Below are positions 31,782 to 41,501 of a stretch of 64,000 bases of DNA, one piece after another (the stretch's first letter is position 1; the number at the start of each line of letters is the position of its first letter). The notes below the pieces were generated by a model that saw nothing but the letters and a program-made list of their open reading frames with translations, was not told the origin of the DNA and ran no database searches. Made by a program: the position numbers and the translations under genes. The DNA is taken from positions 496,001 through 560,000 of the forward strand of contig NZ_PRDM01000004.1 of the NCBI RefSeq assembly GCF_015182285.1, given 5' to 3'. The DNA is from Flavobacterium hungaricum (GTDB taxonomy: Bacteria; Bacteroidota; Bacteroidia; Flavobacteriales; Flavobacteriaceae).

Positions 31782-34151
31782 ATGGATATTCAATTTTTTA
31801 AAGAAAGTCCTTTCACTACCATAATCTCATTTCATAAGCTAATTGAATCTTTCGAACAAATTGCTTTATCAGATGTTGACTACAGATCAAATTACGCCAA
31901 AGCTATTTTAAAACAAATTGAGTCTATTCCAGAATTAAAGACTGGAATTCAGGACTACTCAATTATTAAAGACAACGAAGCTTTAATCAAAAACATACTG
32001 GCTGACCTATTTCCTACGGCTCTAACACATAACGAAATAAAGGCAGTTACGATTCCATTTCAAAACATCTCTTTTAATTATACCGAGCGTTTCAAAAAAA
32101 TCCTCAAAAATGCTGGAGATGAATTTTATATGGAAATTCGTGATTTTGATGAACATCAGTTTTATATCAACAACTGCTGTTTAATTTTGAGCGTGCATTA
32201 CAAACAGGTTATCGATTTTAACAAACCTTTTTTCTATGACATTCCCAACGAAGAAGGCGTAGAAAAACATTACCGTATTTTGTACAATGCCGATTTCATG
32301 GAAATTATTCCGACAGAAAATGCCGTACAATTGACTCAGGAAGATATCGATCTGCTGATTGACAATTATAATGATATCGAATTATGGAAATCTAAATTTC
32401 CAAAAGGAAGCTGGGTTTTAAGAGGTTTTGGCATTGTATCTTTATTTGATGCCACTACAGAAAGTGCTATTTCTACTTTAAAAAGTAATTTATTAAAGCC
32501 TGGAGCCAAAACGGTTACGACAGATCAGGAAATATCCAATATTTTTCAATCTATTTTTAATCTTCCTAATTTAAAAGTCGGATTTATTATTTACAATCCA
32601 GAAGAAGAAAAGTTTATTCGACCTGTAAAATATGAAACGCAATTGAAAAGCTTTTTACTTTCTTCAGATCAGGAAGTAGATTGTAAAAATGCCTTTTTTG
32701 GATGTTCTTTTGATAAATTATTGGACAATAAGGAACCATTTGCGATTTCTAACGTGTCTAAATTTGTAGAAGAATCCAGCAACAAAAAACTTGGCGAGCA
32801 TTTATTGAGTCAAAATATTCAGAGCTGTATTTTTGCACCTGTAATAAAAAATGGGCATTTATTGGGAGTTGTCGAATTGGTTTCAGAAAAACCGAGAGAT
32901 TTAAACAGTGTCAACGCTACCAAATTAGAATTGGTTTTACCTTATTTAACGGATACTATTGACCGTTACAATACGGATATGCAGCATCAGATTGAAGCCA
33001 TTATTCAACGTGAATACACTACCATTCACCCAAGTGTCTATTGGAAATTCAAAAAAGAATCACAGAATTATTTTCAAAATAACAATCCTTCTAAAGATTA
33101 TATTTTTAAGGAAATTGTTTTTAAAAATGTTTATCCGCTTTACGGACAAATAGATATTAAAGGTTCGTCTGAGCATCGAAATGACACCGTTAGAAAAGAT
33201 TTAAAAAACCAGCTGAACACGATTTTAGAAATTTTTGAAAATCAGAAACCAAACAGCAGTCTAATGCTTTTGGAACAGCGAAAATTTGAATTGGAATCGC
33301 TTCGTGACGAATTAGACCAGCCCCTAAAAGCAGATACAGAACAGTATATTCAACGCTATATTGAGGATGAAATTCATCCCATACTAAAAAACACAAAAGA
33401 TACTTCTATCAACAAAAAGCTGGAAGAAGAATATTTTGAAAGTCTTGACGAAAAAACGGGAATGTTCTATCAAGAAAGAAAGAAGTTTGACAATGCCATG
33501 TCTATCATAAACAAAAAGTTAGCTTCAGTTCTGGACAGAAAACAATTAGAAGCGCAACAGATTTATCCGCATTATTATGAGCGTTTTAAAACAGATGGTG
33601 TTGAACATAACTTGTATATAGGAGCTTCAATCGCGCCGACAAAACCGTTTGACATTATGTATCTTCATAATCTGCGTTTATGGCAATTGCAGACTTTATG
33701 CGAAATGGAATTGGAACATCATCAGCTTAAGGAATCACTTCCATATGAGTTAGATGTTACGTCTCTTATTCTAGTTTTTAGTTCTGCTCTTTCTATTCGT
33801 TTCAGAATGGATGAAAAACGTTTTGATGTTGACGGAACTTACAATGCGAGATATGAAGTTGTTAAAAAACGTATTGATAAAGCGCATATAAAAGGAAGCA
33901 GCGAACGTATTACAGAGAAAGAAAAAATTACGATTGTTTATTCTCAAAACAGCGAAGAAGCAGAATATTTAAAATACATTAAATACCTGCAGCACAAGAA
34001 AATATTAGAACCTTCTCTCGAACAATTTGAGGTTGAGGATTTACAAGGTGTTTCTGGGCTGCGTGCGATTCGTGTAAAAGTGATCAACAACATTACAAAT
34101 ACTAATACAAAGAAAATAACCTATCAGGATTTATTAGACGAGCTCAACTAA
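31782..34151 (+). CDS. Large GAF-domain protein of unknown function
   Basis: This protein of 789 residues (ATG at 31782, after the promoter box) is probably cytoplasmic. A GAF-like domain is visible at about 255-400, ending C-I-F-A-P-V-I-K-N-G-H-L-L-G-V-V-E-L-V-S. The rest is helical and charged, with no kinase, cyclase or DNA-binding motif I can see. Large proteins of this build are conserved in Flavobacteriia without a known role. Its terminator overlaps its stop codon. Confidence 0.82.
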   Translation: MDIQFFKESPFTTIISFHKLIESFEQIALSDVDYRSNYAKAILKQIESIPELKTGIQDYSIIKDNEALIKNILADLFPTALTHNEIKAVTIPFQNISFNYTERFKKILKNAGDEFYMEIRDFDEHQFYINNCCLILSVHYKQVIDFNKPFFYDIPNEEGVEKHYRILYNADFMEIIPTENAVQLTQEDIDLLIDNYNDIELWKSKFPKGSWVLRGFGIVSLFDATTESAISTLKSNLLKPGAKTVTTDQEISNIFQSIFNLPNLKVGFIIYNPEEEKFIRPVKYETQLKSFLLSSDQEVDCKNAFFGCSFDKLLDNKEPFAISNVSKFVEESSNKKLGEHLLSQNIQSCIFAPVIKNGHLLGVVELVSEKPRDLNSVNATKLELVLPYLTDTIDRYNTDMQHQIEAIIQREYTTIHPSVYWKFKKESQNYFQNNNPSKDYIFKEIVFKNVYPLYGQIDIKGSSEHRNDTVRKDLKNQLNTILEIFENQKPNSSLMLLEQRKFELESLRDELDQPLKADTEQYIQRYIEDEIHPILKNTKDTSINKKLEEEYFESLDEKTGMFYQERKKFDNAMSIINKKLASVLDRKQLEAQQIYPHYYERFKTDGVEHNLYIGASIAPTKPFDIMYLHNLRLWQLQTLCEMELEHHQLKESLPYELDVTSLILVFSSALSIRFRMDEKRFDVDGTYNARYEVVKKRIDKAHIKGSSERITEKEKITIVYSQNSEEAEYLKYIKYLQHKKILEPSLEQFEVEDLQGVSGLRAIRVKVINNITNTNTKKITYQDLLDELN

Positions 34152-34170
34152 TTAGTTGAGCTTTTTTTTT
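34141..34170 (+). terminator. Terminator that contains the stop codon
   Basis: AGCTCAACTAA and TTAGTTGAGCT (34141-34162) form a perfect palindrome followed by a run of T. The stop codon TAA at 34149-34151 sits at its centre. Confidence 0.9.
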
Positions 34171-34200
34171 GAGTTTATTGAACACTGTTGAAACGAATTG

Positions 34201-34292
34201 GCTATCGCGAAAACGCGGATGGACACAGATAAAAGTTTTCTTTTAATTTATTCAAAATAAGAAATCCGTTTTAGCAGCGTTTTTGCGATAGC
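34201..34292. repeat. Inverted repeat GCTATCGCGAAAACGC / GCGTTTTTGCGATAGC
   Basis: Arms at 34201-34216 and 34277-34292 are reverse complements with one mismatch, around an AT-rich core. It lies between the GAF gene and the HD/Pycsar-type gene. Confidence 0.7.
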
Positions 34293-34326
34293 GAATAAAT
34301 CAGTGTGTAATAAGATGTAAGTTAAA

Positions 34327-35505
34327 TTAAATCGATTTAAAAGCGATTACAAAAGAGATTACAGTAACGATCAATCCGAACATAAAAAAATTGTACGCAA
34401 TTCTAAGCAGATTGTATTTACGCTGCAATACTAAGCCTAGATAATACAAATCTTTAATCATTGTCGAATAGAGATAATCCCGGTCTTTCATCATTTCATT
34501 CATTGCCCAATCATAATCTTCAAGAGGCATTTTATAAAAATTTCCGAAAAACATTAAGTTTACTTTCTTGGCTTCAACATCATCGCGAGTAAAAAAACCA
34601 GAAGTTACTTTTGGTCGTGTAGAAAGTATGGCAAAAATAATGGTAATAACACTAGAAATGAGCATGATAAAAGTCGGTACTACCAAATGGGCATTTTTAG
34701 GACTGTCTAGTTTTGGAATAATAGACGAAAGTGCAATCGAAATAATAATTGCGTTTACAGACAATAAAATATTCGCTTTGCTGTCTGCAATACCGCTCAA
34801 ACGGGTATGATTTCCTAAAGTAACACGAAACAAAGTATCAATACCGCGCTCCGGTTTTTCTCCTTTATCTTTCTTTTTGTTTTCTTCTTCTATCGCCGCT
34901 GCCGCTTTTAATTCCTGTTTGTTTATTTTTTTCTGAATCAACAATAGGTTTTTTTCTTTTAACGGCTGCCATTTTCGCAATGCATAATCGGTATAAAAAC
35001 GGTGTTTATTCAATAGAAAGTTCAGGTTTTCTTTCGTCCATTCGGCATTAGAAAAACTAACGATTCCGGTATTTTTTAATTCTAAACGCAGTAATTCACA
35101 AGTTGTAGTATATTCAGTTCCCATCAAATGTGCATAATCTGCATCTCTGATGATTTTTTCTAAATGTGTTTTTGGCTCATATGTTTTAGCGGTAGCCAGA
35201 ATCAAACTAGAAACCAATGCTATAAATTCTTCCGATTTTCCTTTTGTATGCAAAAAATCGGCGGCTATTTTTGTGCTTGATTCTTCATGGTTTTCATAAC
35301 CTTCAATATAGCCCGTATCATGAAACCAAGCTGCTATCAAAAGTGCTTCTTTATCCTCGCCTTCGACATCCTCTTTTTTGCATAGTTCTTTTACCGCATT
35401 AACTACTGTGAAAGTATGGTTAAAATTATGATAAGAATATAGATTAGAAAGTTTATCTTTGAGTAAATTACTGACGAAATCTTCGGATTGTTCTATTAGA
35501 TTCAT
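34327..35505 (-). CDS. HD phosphohydrolase fused to a Pycsar-effector-type membrane domain
   Basis: This 392-residue protein has an N-terminal HD domain with H26/H30, H62-D63 in W-F-H-D-T-G-Y and D121-A-D, giving a complete metal site. The C-terminal part (about 220-392) matches the Pycsar effector (PycTM, DUF5706) family: G-N-H-T-R-L-S-G-I-A-D-S-K-A-N-I-L-L-S-V-N-A, three to four membrane helices and a R-K-Y-N-L-L-R-I-A-Y-N-F-F end. In Pycsar defence, PycTM proteins damage the inner membrane when they sense cCMP or cUMP. No nucleotide cyclase is nearby. It is divergent from the next gene with 26 bases between starts. Confidence 0.9.
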   Translation of the reverse strand: MNLIEQSEDFVSNLLKDKLSNLYSYHNFNHTFTVVNAVKELCKKEDVEGEDKEALLIAAWFHDTGYIEGYENHEESSTKIAADFLHTKGKSEEFIALVSSLILATAKTYEPKTHLEKIIRDADYAHLMGTEYTTTCELLRLELKNTGIVSFSNAEWTKENLNFLLNKHRFYTDYALRKWQPLKEKNLLLIQKKINKQELKAAAAIEEENKKKDKGEKPERGIDTLFRVTLGNHTRLSGIADSKANILLSVNAIIISIALSSIIPKLDSPKNAHLVVPTFIMLISSVITIIFAILSTRPKVTSGFFTRDDVEAKKVNLMFFGNFYKMPLEDYDWAMNEMMKDRDYLYSTMIKDLYYLGLVLQRKYNLLRIAYNFFMFGLIVTVISFVIAFKSI

Positions 35506-35531
35506 AAAGAATATTTTTATACCACTAAATT

Positions 35532-38500
35532 ATGAAATTGTTTTTGGATAATCATTTTATTGCGAAAATTAAAACCGGCTTCGCAGCCGCTGCCATACTT
35601 TTGCTTGTTTTTTCCTGCGCTACTAAACAGGCGCAATATGGGAAAAATGTAAGCGTTAACCTAGACGAAAACGCAACCGATAGTATAAAAATTGCACACA
35701 CCTACTATTTGGTTGGAGATGCAGGAAACGCCGACGAAGAGCAGGCACAGCAAACGCTGGAACTTTTGCATCAAAGGCTTAAAAAAGCAAGCAAAAAGTC
35801 GACTCTTTTATTTTTGGGCGACAACATCTACCCAAAAGGTTTTCCGGCTGACAAGAACAGTTCTGAAAAGGCTTTGGCAGAAACAAAACTGACTAACCAA
35901 TTAAAACTCACCGAAGGCTTTAAAGGAAAAACGATCGTAATTCCCGGCAATCACGATTGGTACAACGGTATAAAAGGGCTGGAAAACCAAGCCGATTTTG
36001 TTACCAAATATCTGAATGACAAAAAAGCATTTTTGCCGCGTAAAAGCTGTCCTATCGAGGATGTAAAAATTGACAGTAGTTCAACATTGATAGCTGTTGA
36101 TAGTGAATGGTTTCTGGAAGAATGGGACAATCACCCAACGATTAATGACAACTGTGATATTAAAACAAGAGAACAATTTTTTGAAGAACTGGAAAATATC
36201 TTAAATAAAAACCAAGAAAAAACAGTAGTTCTTGCCATTCACCATCCATTATTAAGCAACGGAACTCACGGCGGACAGTTTTCATTAGAAAAACAATTGT
36301 TCCCTCTGGAGAAAAAAATACCGCTTCCGGTAATTGGGTCTTTCATTAATTTACTTCGTAAAACTTCTGGAGTAAGTCCGCAGGACATTCAAAATAAGCA
36401 GTATACCATATATGCAAAGCGAATTAAAACCCTTTTGCAAAAGCAGAAAAATGTTATTGTAGTTTCCGGGCACGATCATAATTTGCAATATATCAGCAAA
36501 GAAAATATTCAGCAGATCATCAGCGGTGCCGGATCAAAATCGGAAGCTGCAAGAGCGATCAATCCAAACGATTTTTCATATGGAGGAAATGGTTACGCTA
36601 CTTTAACGATGTTTAAAAGCGGTGACGCAAAGGTTACTTTTTATGCAAATGAAAACAACAAAGAAAAAAAGCTGTTTGAGCGTGAAATTATAAAAGCCAA
36701 AGAAATTAATTGGGCATCCAACATTTCGGATAAGTTTCCAAAAACGATCACTACTTCCATCTATTCTACAAAAATGACCGACAAAAGTTTGTTTCATAAA
36801 TTTTTGTTCGGACAGCATTACAGAAAATATTACAGCATGCCAATTGAAGCCAAAATTGCAACTGTTGACACCTTAATGGGCGGGCTGAAACCGATTCGCG
36901 AAGGCGGCGGTCATCAATCAGTTTCTTTAAGAATGTCTGATCCAAAAGGCCGTGAGTATGTAATGCGAGGCATGAAAAAAAGTGCCACTGTATTTTTACA
37001 ATCCGTTGCTTTTAAAGATCAATATGTTGTAAACGATTTTCAAAATACGTACGCAGAAGACTTTTTATTCGACTTTTATACCACTTCTCATCCGTATGCT
37101 TCTTTTGTAACAGGCAGTATGTCAGACAAAATTGGCTTGGCGCATACCAATCCGGTTTTATATTATGTTCCGAAACAAAATGGTTTGGGAGAATTTAATG
37201 CTGGTTTTGGAGATCAATTATACATGGTGGAAGAAAGACCTGCTGATAACCATCTTGATGCTAAAAACTTTGGAAATCCGTCTAATATTATCAGTACAGA
37301 CGATATGATGGCTAATCTGCATAAAGATGAAAAATACAGTGTTGATGAAAAAGAATATATAAAAGCGCGTTTGTTTGATATTCTTATTGGCGACTGGGAC
37401 AGACACAGCGATCAATGGCGCTGGGCAGAATTTAAAAAAGACGGAAAAGTAATTTACAAACCCATTCCGCGAGACAGAGATCAGGCATTTGTAAAATACG
37501 ACGGCGCTTTATTATCTATTTTAATGAATATTCCGGCGTTGCGCCATATGAGAACCTTTAAGGATAAAATTGGAAATGTAAAATGGCTGAGCCGTGAACC
37601 TTATCCTATGGATTTGGCGTTTTTAAGAACTGCTGGAGAAAAAGAGTGGATTGAACAGGCAAAATATATTCAGGAAAATTTATCTGATGAAGCTATTGAT
37701 GAGGCTTTTAAAAACATGCCAAAAGAAGTTCAGGATGAAACGGTTAAAGAAATTCAGCGAAAATTAAAAAACAGAAAAAAGGACCTTCAAAAATATGCTG
37801 CGGAGTATTCTGATATCTTAAGCAAAACAGTTATGATTGCCGGAACAGACAAAAAAGATAAGTTTGTTGTGAATCACAATGCGAGAAAAAGTGTCGAAAT
37901 TCAGGTTTTTAGAGTTAAAAAAGAAGGCGATGAATTGGTTTATGCTAAAACGGTAAATGATGCAAAAACCAAAAATCTATGGATTTACGGATTGGATGAT
38001 AATGATGTTTTTGAAGTGAAAGGAAATGAAAAGTCAAAAATCAAAATTCGTTTAATTGGAGGCCAGAATAATGATACGTACAATATAGAAAATGGCAAAA
38101 AAGTTATTGTATATGATTTTAAATCAAAAGAAAACACATACAATCTCGATTCTAAAACTCAGACACAGTTAACAGACGATTACGATGTTAATCTTTACAA
38201 TTATGAAAAGCCGAAATACAATGTAATTTCTGGACTTCCAAATATTGGTTTTAATCCAGATGACGGCGTAAAAGTGGGGATTAATTTAAATTACACCGTA
38301 AATAATTTCAAACAGAATCCGTACACACAAAGACATATTCTTAATGCCTTTTACTATTTTGCAACAGGCGGTTTAGAGTTTAATTATGCTGCACATTTTC
38401 CTGGTTTATTAGGCAAGTGGGTAATTGATGTTGAATCACTTTATACGACTCCAAATTTTGCCATGAACTACTTTGGATACGGAAACGAAGCGCAATATGA

Positions 38501-39263
38501 TGACGAAGTGAGCATGGATTATAATCGTGTGCGTATTAGAAAATTTAATGCTTCTGTCGCTACAAGACATGTTGGGCGTTATGGAAGTGAATTTAGTATT
38601 TCGCCGATTTTCCAAAGAATGACGGTTGAAGAAACTGAAAATCGTTTTATTGACACACCCAATATCGTAAACCCGAATGTATTTGACAGCCAGAATTTTG
38701 GAAGTTTAAAAGTAAAATACTTGTTTAAGAATTCTGATTTTGCTGCGAAACCAACCTTAGGCATCTATTTTATGATGGCAGGAACTTGGACTACGAACTT
38801 AAACGAAACAAAACAAAATTTCCCAACATTAGAAAGTATTTTAGGTTTTACTCACAAACTGGATAAAAACGGCAAACTAATCTTTGCAACCTATTTTAAA
38901 GGGAAAGCAGTTTTAAATAATAATTTTGAATTTTACCAAGGTGCTTCTTTAGGTGGCGATACCGATTTACGTGGTTTTAGAAATGAGCGTTTCTTAGGTA
39001 ACTCTTATTATTCTCAAAGTTCTGATCTGCGTTTAAGCATCGGGAAAATCAGAAAGACTATTGCTCCTTTTACGTACGGTATTCTTGGCGGATTTGACTA
39101 TGGAAGAGTTTGGCTTGACGGTGAAGATTCTAAAAAATGGCATCACGATTACGGAGGCGGTCTTTGGCTGAATGCTATTAATATTTTAACAGCCAGAATC
39201 TCTTACTTTAAATCTCCTGACGAAATTGGAAGGGTGATTTTTGGAGCAGCTTACAGTTTTTAG
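35532..39263 (+). CDS. Metallophosphoesterase lipoprotein with a C-terminal outer membrane beta-barrel
   Basis: This 1243-residue protein starts as a lipoprotein (lipobox F-S-C about residue 29). Residues 50-380 form a calcineurin-like phosphoesterase with all metal motifs: G-D-A-G, L-G-D-N, G-N-H-D and G-H-D-H. A middle region (about 450-800) holds I-G-D-W-D-R-H-S-D-Q-W-R-W, which recalls a kinase-like or phosphotransferase fold, and the last 350 residues are barrel strands ending G-A-A-Y-S-F like BamA/TamA-type proteins. The whole arrangement is known in Bacteroidota but without a proven role. A phosphatase displayed at the outer membrane is a reasonable inference. Confidence 0.88.
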   Translation: MKLFLDNHFIAKIKTGFAAAAILLLVFSCATKQAQYGKNVSVNLDENATDSIKIAHTYYLVGDAGNADEEQAQQTLELLHQRLKKASKKSTLLFLGDNIYPKGFPADKNSSEKALAETKLTNQLKLTEGFKGKTIVIPGNHDWYNGIKGLENQADFVTKYLNDKKAFLPRKSCPIEDVKIDSSSTLIAVDSEWFLEEWDNHPTINDNCDIKTREQFFEELENILNKNQEKTVVLAIHHPLLSNGTHGGQFSLEKQLFPLEKKIPLPVIGSFINLLRKTSGVSPQDIQNKQYTIYAKRIKTLLQKQKNVIVVSGHDHNLQYISKENIQQIISGAGSKSEAARAINPNDFSYGGNGYATLTMFKSGDAKVTFYANENNKEKKLFEREIIKAKEINWASNISDKFPKTITTSIYSTKMTDKSLFHKFLFGQHYRKYYSMPIEAKIATVDTLMGGLKPIREGGGHQSVSLRMSDPKGREYVMRGMKKSATVFLQSVAFKDQYVVNDFQNTYAEDFLFDFYTTSHPYASFVTGSMSDKIGLAHTNPVLYYVPKQNGLGEFNAGFGDQLYMVEERPADNHLDAKNFGNPSNIISTDDMMANLHKDEKYSVDEKEYIKARLFDILIGDWDRHSDQWRWAEFKKDGKVIYKPIPRDRDQAFVKYDGALLSILMNIPALRHMRTFKDKIGNVKWLSREPYPMDLAFLRTAGEKEWIEQAKYIQENLSDEAIDEAFKNMPKEVQDETVKEIQRKLKNRKKDLQKYAAEYSDILSKTVMIAGTDKKDKFVVNHNARKSVEIQVFRVKKEGDELVYAKTVNDAKTKNLWIYGLDDNDVFEVKGNEKSKIKIRLIGGQNNDTYNIENGKKVIVYDFKSKENTYNLDSKTQTQLTDDYDVNLYNYEKPKYNVISGLPNIGFNPDDGVKVGINLNYTVNNFKQNPYTQRHILNAFYYFATGGLEFNYAAHFPGLLGKWVIDVESLYTTPNFAMNYFGYGNEAQYDDEVSMDYNRVRIRKFNASVATRHVGRYGSEFSISPIFQRMTVEETENRFIDTPNIVNPNVFDSQNFGSLKVKYLFKNSDFAAKPTLGIYFMMAGTWTTNLNETKQNFPTLESILGFTHKLDKNGKLIFATYFKGKAVLNNNFEFYQGASLGGDTDLRGFRNERFLGNSYYSQSSDLRLSIGKIRKTIAPFTYGILGGFDYGRVWLDGEDSKKWHHDYGGGLWLNAINILTARISYFKSPDEIGRVIFGAAYSF

Positions 39264-39300
39264 AGGTTCATAGCCACAAAGGTTCAAAGTCACAAAGTTT
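39262..39300. repeat. Octamer array after the phosphoesterase gene
   Basis: AGGTTCAT-AGCCACAA-AGGTTCAA-AGTCACAA reads in 8-base steps from the stop codon. CTTAGAAG-CTTAGAAA-CTTAGTTG octamers follow at 39365-39388, running into the end of the next gene on the minus strand. Confidence 0.6.
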
Positions 39301-39303
39301 ATT

Positions 39304-39352
39304 TGCCGCGAATTCATGAATGATTTTTAATTAAAATTCGTGAATTCGCGGC
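39304..39352. repeat. Solo inverted repeat of the GAATTCGTGGC family
   Basis: GCCGCGAATTCATGAAT (39305-39321) pairs with ATTCGTGAATTCGCGGC (39336-39352) with one mismatch. This is a short empty relative of the repeats at 8933-9460. Confidence 0.75.
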
Positions 39353-39381
39353 AAACTTTTTTCACTTAGAAGCTTAGAAAC

Positions 39382-40248
39382 TTAGTTGCTCATAAGCTTA
39401 AACTCATACACATTCCCTCCTGTTTTATTAGTTTTTTCATCTGCAATTAACAAAGTATTATTGTCTTTGAAAACAACAGCTTCTTTTTGAGAAAAATGAT
39501 TCAGCTCTATTTGGGTTTGAGTTCCTTTATGGAATAAATCTCCTTTGAAGTTTTTAAACAAAAGAATTTTATCATGGCTTAACAATGCAACTTTTTTTCC
39601 GTCTGGACTTATTGTAGCACTGGTTAAGACACAGTGATTGTAATTACTGCAAGTTTTAAATTCGCCTATTTTTTGCGCTTTTTGGGTTCCCGAAGCATTT
39701 TTTATTTTATAAATAAAAGCCGTTCCGTCAAAACCTTTACTTCTGTTTTTTGTAAAAAGGTAAAAATATCCTCCATATTCAAAGAATCCTTCCACATCAA
39801 AAAACATTTCTTTTTTCTTGGGAGGAAATTCAGTTTGTTCTGGATACGAAAAAGAAACTTTGTACTCGGCGGAAGCCAAATCATTTTGCAGCTCACTTTT
39901 AGCAAGTTTATAAATACATAAATCCGTGCGGTCGTTGTCATTATTTCCGAAATCCCCTATGTAAACATTCCCTTGTTTATCTTTGGTTATATCTTCCCAA
40001 TCTACGTTTTTAGCATTTTCAATCGTAATTGTCTTTTCTATTTTTCCTTTAGAATTTAAGGCGTAAACAGCATTTTTGTTACCGCTGTCTTCTAAAGTGT
40101 AGAGCGTTTTGCTTTCTGGAAAATAAGTAATTCCAGAAACTTCTTTGAGTTTTTTAGGAAGCGAATAAAGACTTTTTAAATCACTGTCAGATTGCTGCTG
40201 ACAAGCCAATAAAGCAATTGAAATTCCAAGTAAAAAAAACTTTTTCAT
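39382..40248 (-). CDS. Lipoprotein with beta-propeller fold (SdiA-regulated-like)
   Basis: This 288-residue protein starts at the ATG at 40248 and has a lipobox L-L-A-C (lipid Cys residue 16). The body has repeated four-stranded motifs such as L-K-E-V-S-G-I-T-Y-F-P-E-S-K-T-L-Y-T-L-E-D, D-K-Q-G-N-V-Y-I-G-D-F-G-N-N-D and V-A-L-L-S-H-D-K, typical of a six-bladed propeller. This resembles the SdiA-regulated lipoprotein family. Binding partner and function are unknown. Confidence 0.8.
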   Translation of the reverse strand: MKKFFLLGISIALLACQQQSDSDLKSLYSLPKKLKEVSGITYFPESKTLYTLEDSGNKNAVYALNSKGKIEKTITIENAKNVDWEDITKDKQGNVYIGDFGNNDNDRTDLCIYKLAKSELQNDLASAEYKVSFSYPEQTEFPPKKKEMFFDVEGFFEYGGYFYLFTKNRSKGFDGTAFIYKIKNASGTQKAQKIGEFKTCSNYNHCVLTSATISPDGKKVALLSHDKILLFKNFKGDLFHKGTQTQIELNHFSQKEAVVFKDNNTLLIADEKTNKTGGNVYEFKLMSN

Positions 40249-40342
40249 AGTTTGTGTTTTGTTTAAACCATATAAGTTCATTTAAATAAAATACTTAAAC
40301 AGGCTGCTTAAATTTTCTTATATCACTTATAGGGTTAAAAAT

Positions 40343-41395
40343 TTATATCAAATTTGTGTTTTTAAAGTTACGCGTAATAAACTCAAAAGTCGCAAACATA
40401 ATGTGCCCCATTGATTTTGCATTTTTAAACTTCATGTCGTTTGTATAGCGGTACAATTCCATTTTTAATTGATTCAAATTTTCAACGGTCGAAATAGTAT
40501 CGTGGCACATAATATTCAATAATTTTGTAATTCTTGTTTCGGCAGAGTGAATTCGTTTTGCCAAAATAGCACGTTCTTCATCTTTATACTGAATCACCGA
40601 ACGATCTTCTAACTTTTCTTTAATCAGCTCTATCATTGGATAATTTTCTTTAAAAAATTGCGGGCGATATACTTTAAAATTCCCCTCATAACATTGCTGA
40701 TCAAAATCTATTGCCCGAATTCTGTAAACTACCTGATCAAAATCATGTATCGGCACAATTACATAATTATAAGAGCGCATATCGCCTAAAAGCCTGATCA
40801 TACAGCGTTCGTTAAACTTGACAAACTCTTTTGCGATCTGAGATTTTTCTGTTTCGGTAGAAGTATGCAGCAAAGTTTCCATAAAAATATCACCCGGAAT
40901 CCCAACAATATGCTCTTCAATCAGCGTATTTCCAAAGACCAAAAAATTTATTTTATCTGGTGACAAAATGTCTTCCAATTCCAAACCGTAAATTCGGGAA
41001 GCATCGGCTTTTTTAATATAAAAATGAACGTAATTGTCATTAAGAATATTTCGCACTTTTACTCTGAAGGGTTTTGAGTTTCCAAAGGTGCAAAAATCGA
41101 TAGCATCAACATTTAAATACTGAATAATATCATTATTTCCGTCTGAATGCAGAAGCGAATAAATCTTTTTTAGATTCAAATCTATTTCTTCTCTATCAAA
41201 CTCACCATAATAAACGCGAGTCCACAAAGTATCTTCTCCGTTTTTATCATATAAATTTATACTTCCGGCAAATCGCAATAGATCGTCATAGAATATCGAA
41301 ACTTTAGAAATACGCTCGTATCGTTCTAAATAGCTTAAAAGTGGCTTTATTAAAGGGTAAGAAGGTTTTTTTAAAACCATTAACGGCTCGCTCAT
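40343..41395 (-). CDS. Conserved protein of unknown function
   Basis: This 350-residue protein (ATG at 41395; a longer frame up to 41464 would need an odd N-terminus) has no signal peptide or membrane helix. It begins M-S-E-P-L-M-V-L-K-K-P and contains I-R-A-I-D-F-D-Q-Q-C-Y-E-G, which resembles a kinase-like D-F-D metal motif, and R-L-L-G-D-M-R-S-Y-N-Y. I do not recognise the family. It diverges from the ABC transporter gene. Confidence 0.75.
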   Translation of the reverse strand: MSEPLMVLKKPSYPLIKPLLSYLERYERISKVSIFYDDLLRFAGSINLYDKNGEDTLWTRVYYGEFDREEIDLNLKKIYSLLHSDGNNDIIQYLNVDAIDFCTFGNSKPFRVKVRNILNDNYVHFYIKKADASRIYGLELEDILSPDKINFLVFGNTLIEEHIVGIPGDIFMETLLHTSTETEKSQIAKEFVKFNERCMIRLLGDMRSYNYVIVPIHDFDQVVYRIRAIDFDQQCYEGNFKVYRPQFFKENYPMIELIKEKLEDRSVIQYKDEERAILAKRIHSAETRITKLLNIMCHDTISTVENLNQLKMELYRYTNDMKFKNAKSMGHIMFATFEFITRNFKNTNLI

Positions 41396-41501
41396 TTTGA
41401 ATATCTTTAATACAAATTTACAGGAATACGATTTAAAGTAAGAATATTGAGTAACAAAAAACAAAATGATTCGTCATACTAAAAACTAAAACCAGAAAAA
41501 C

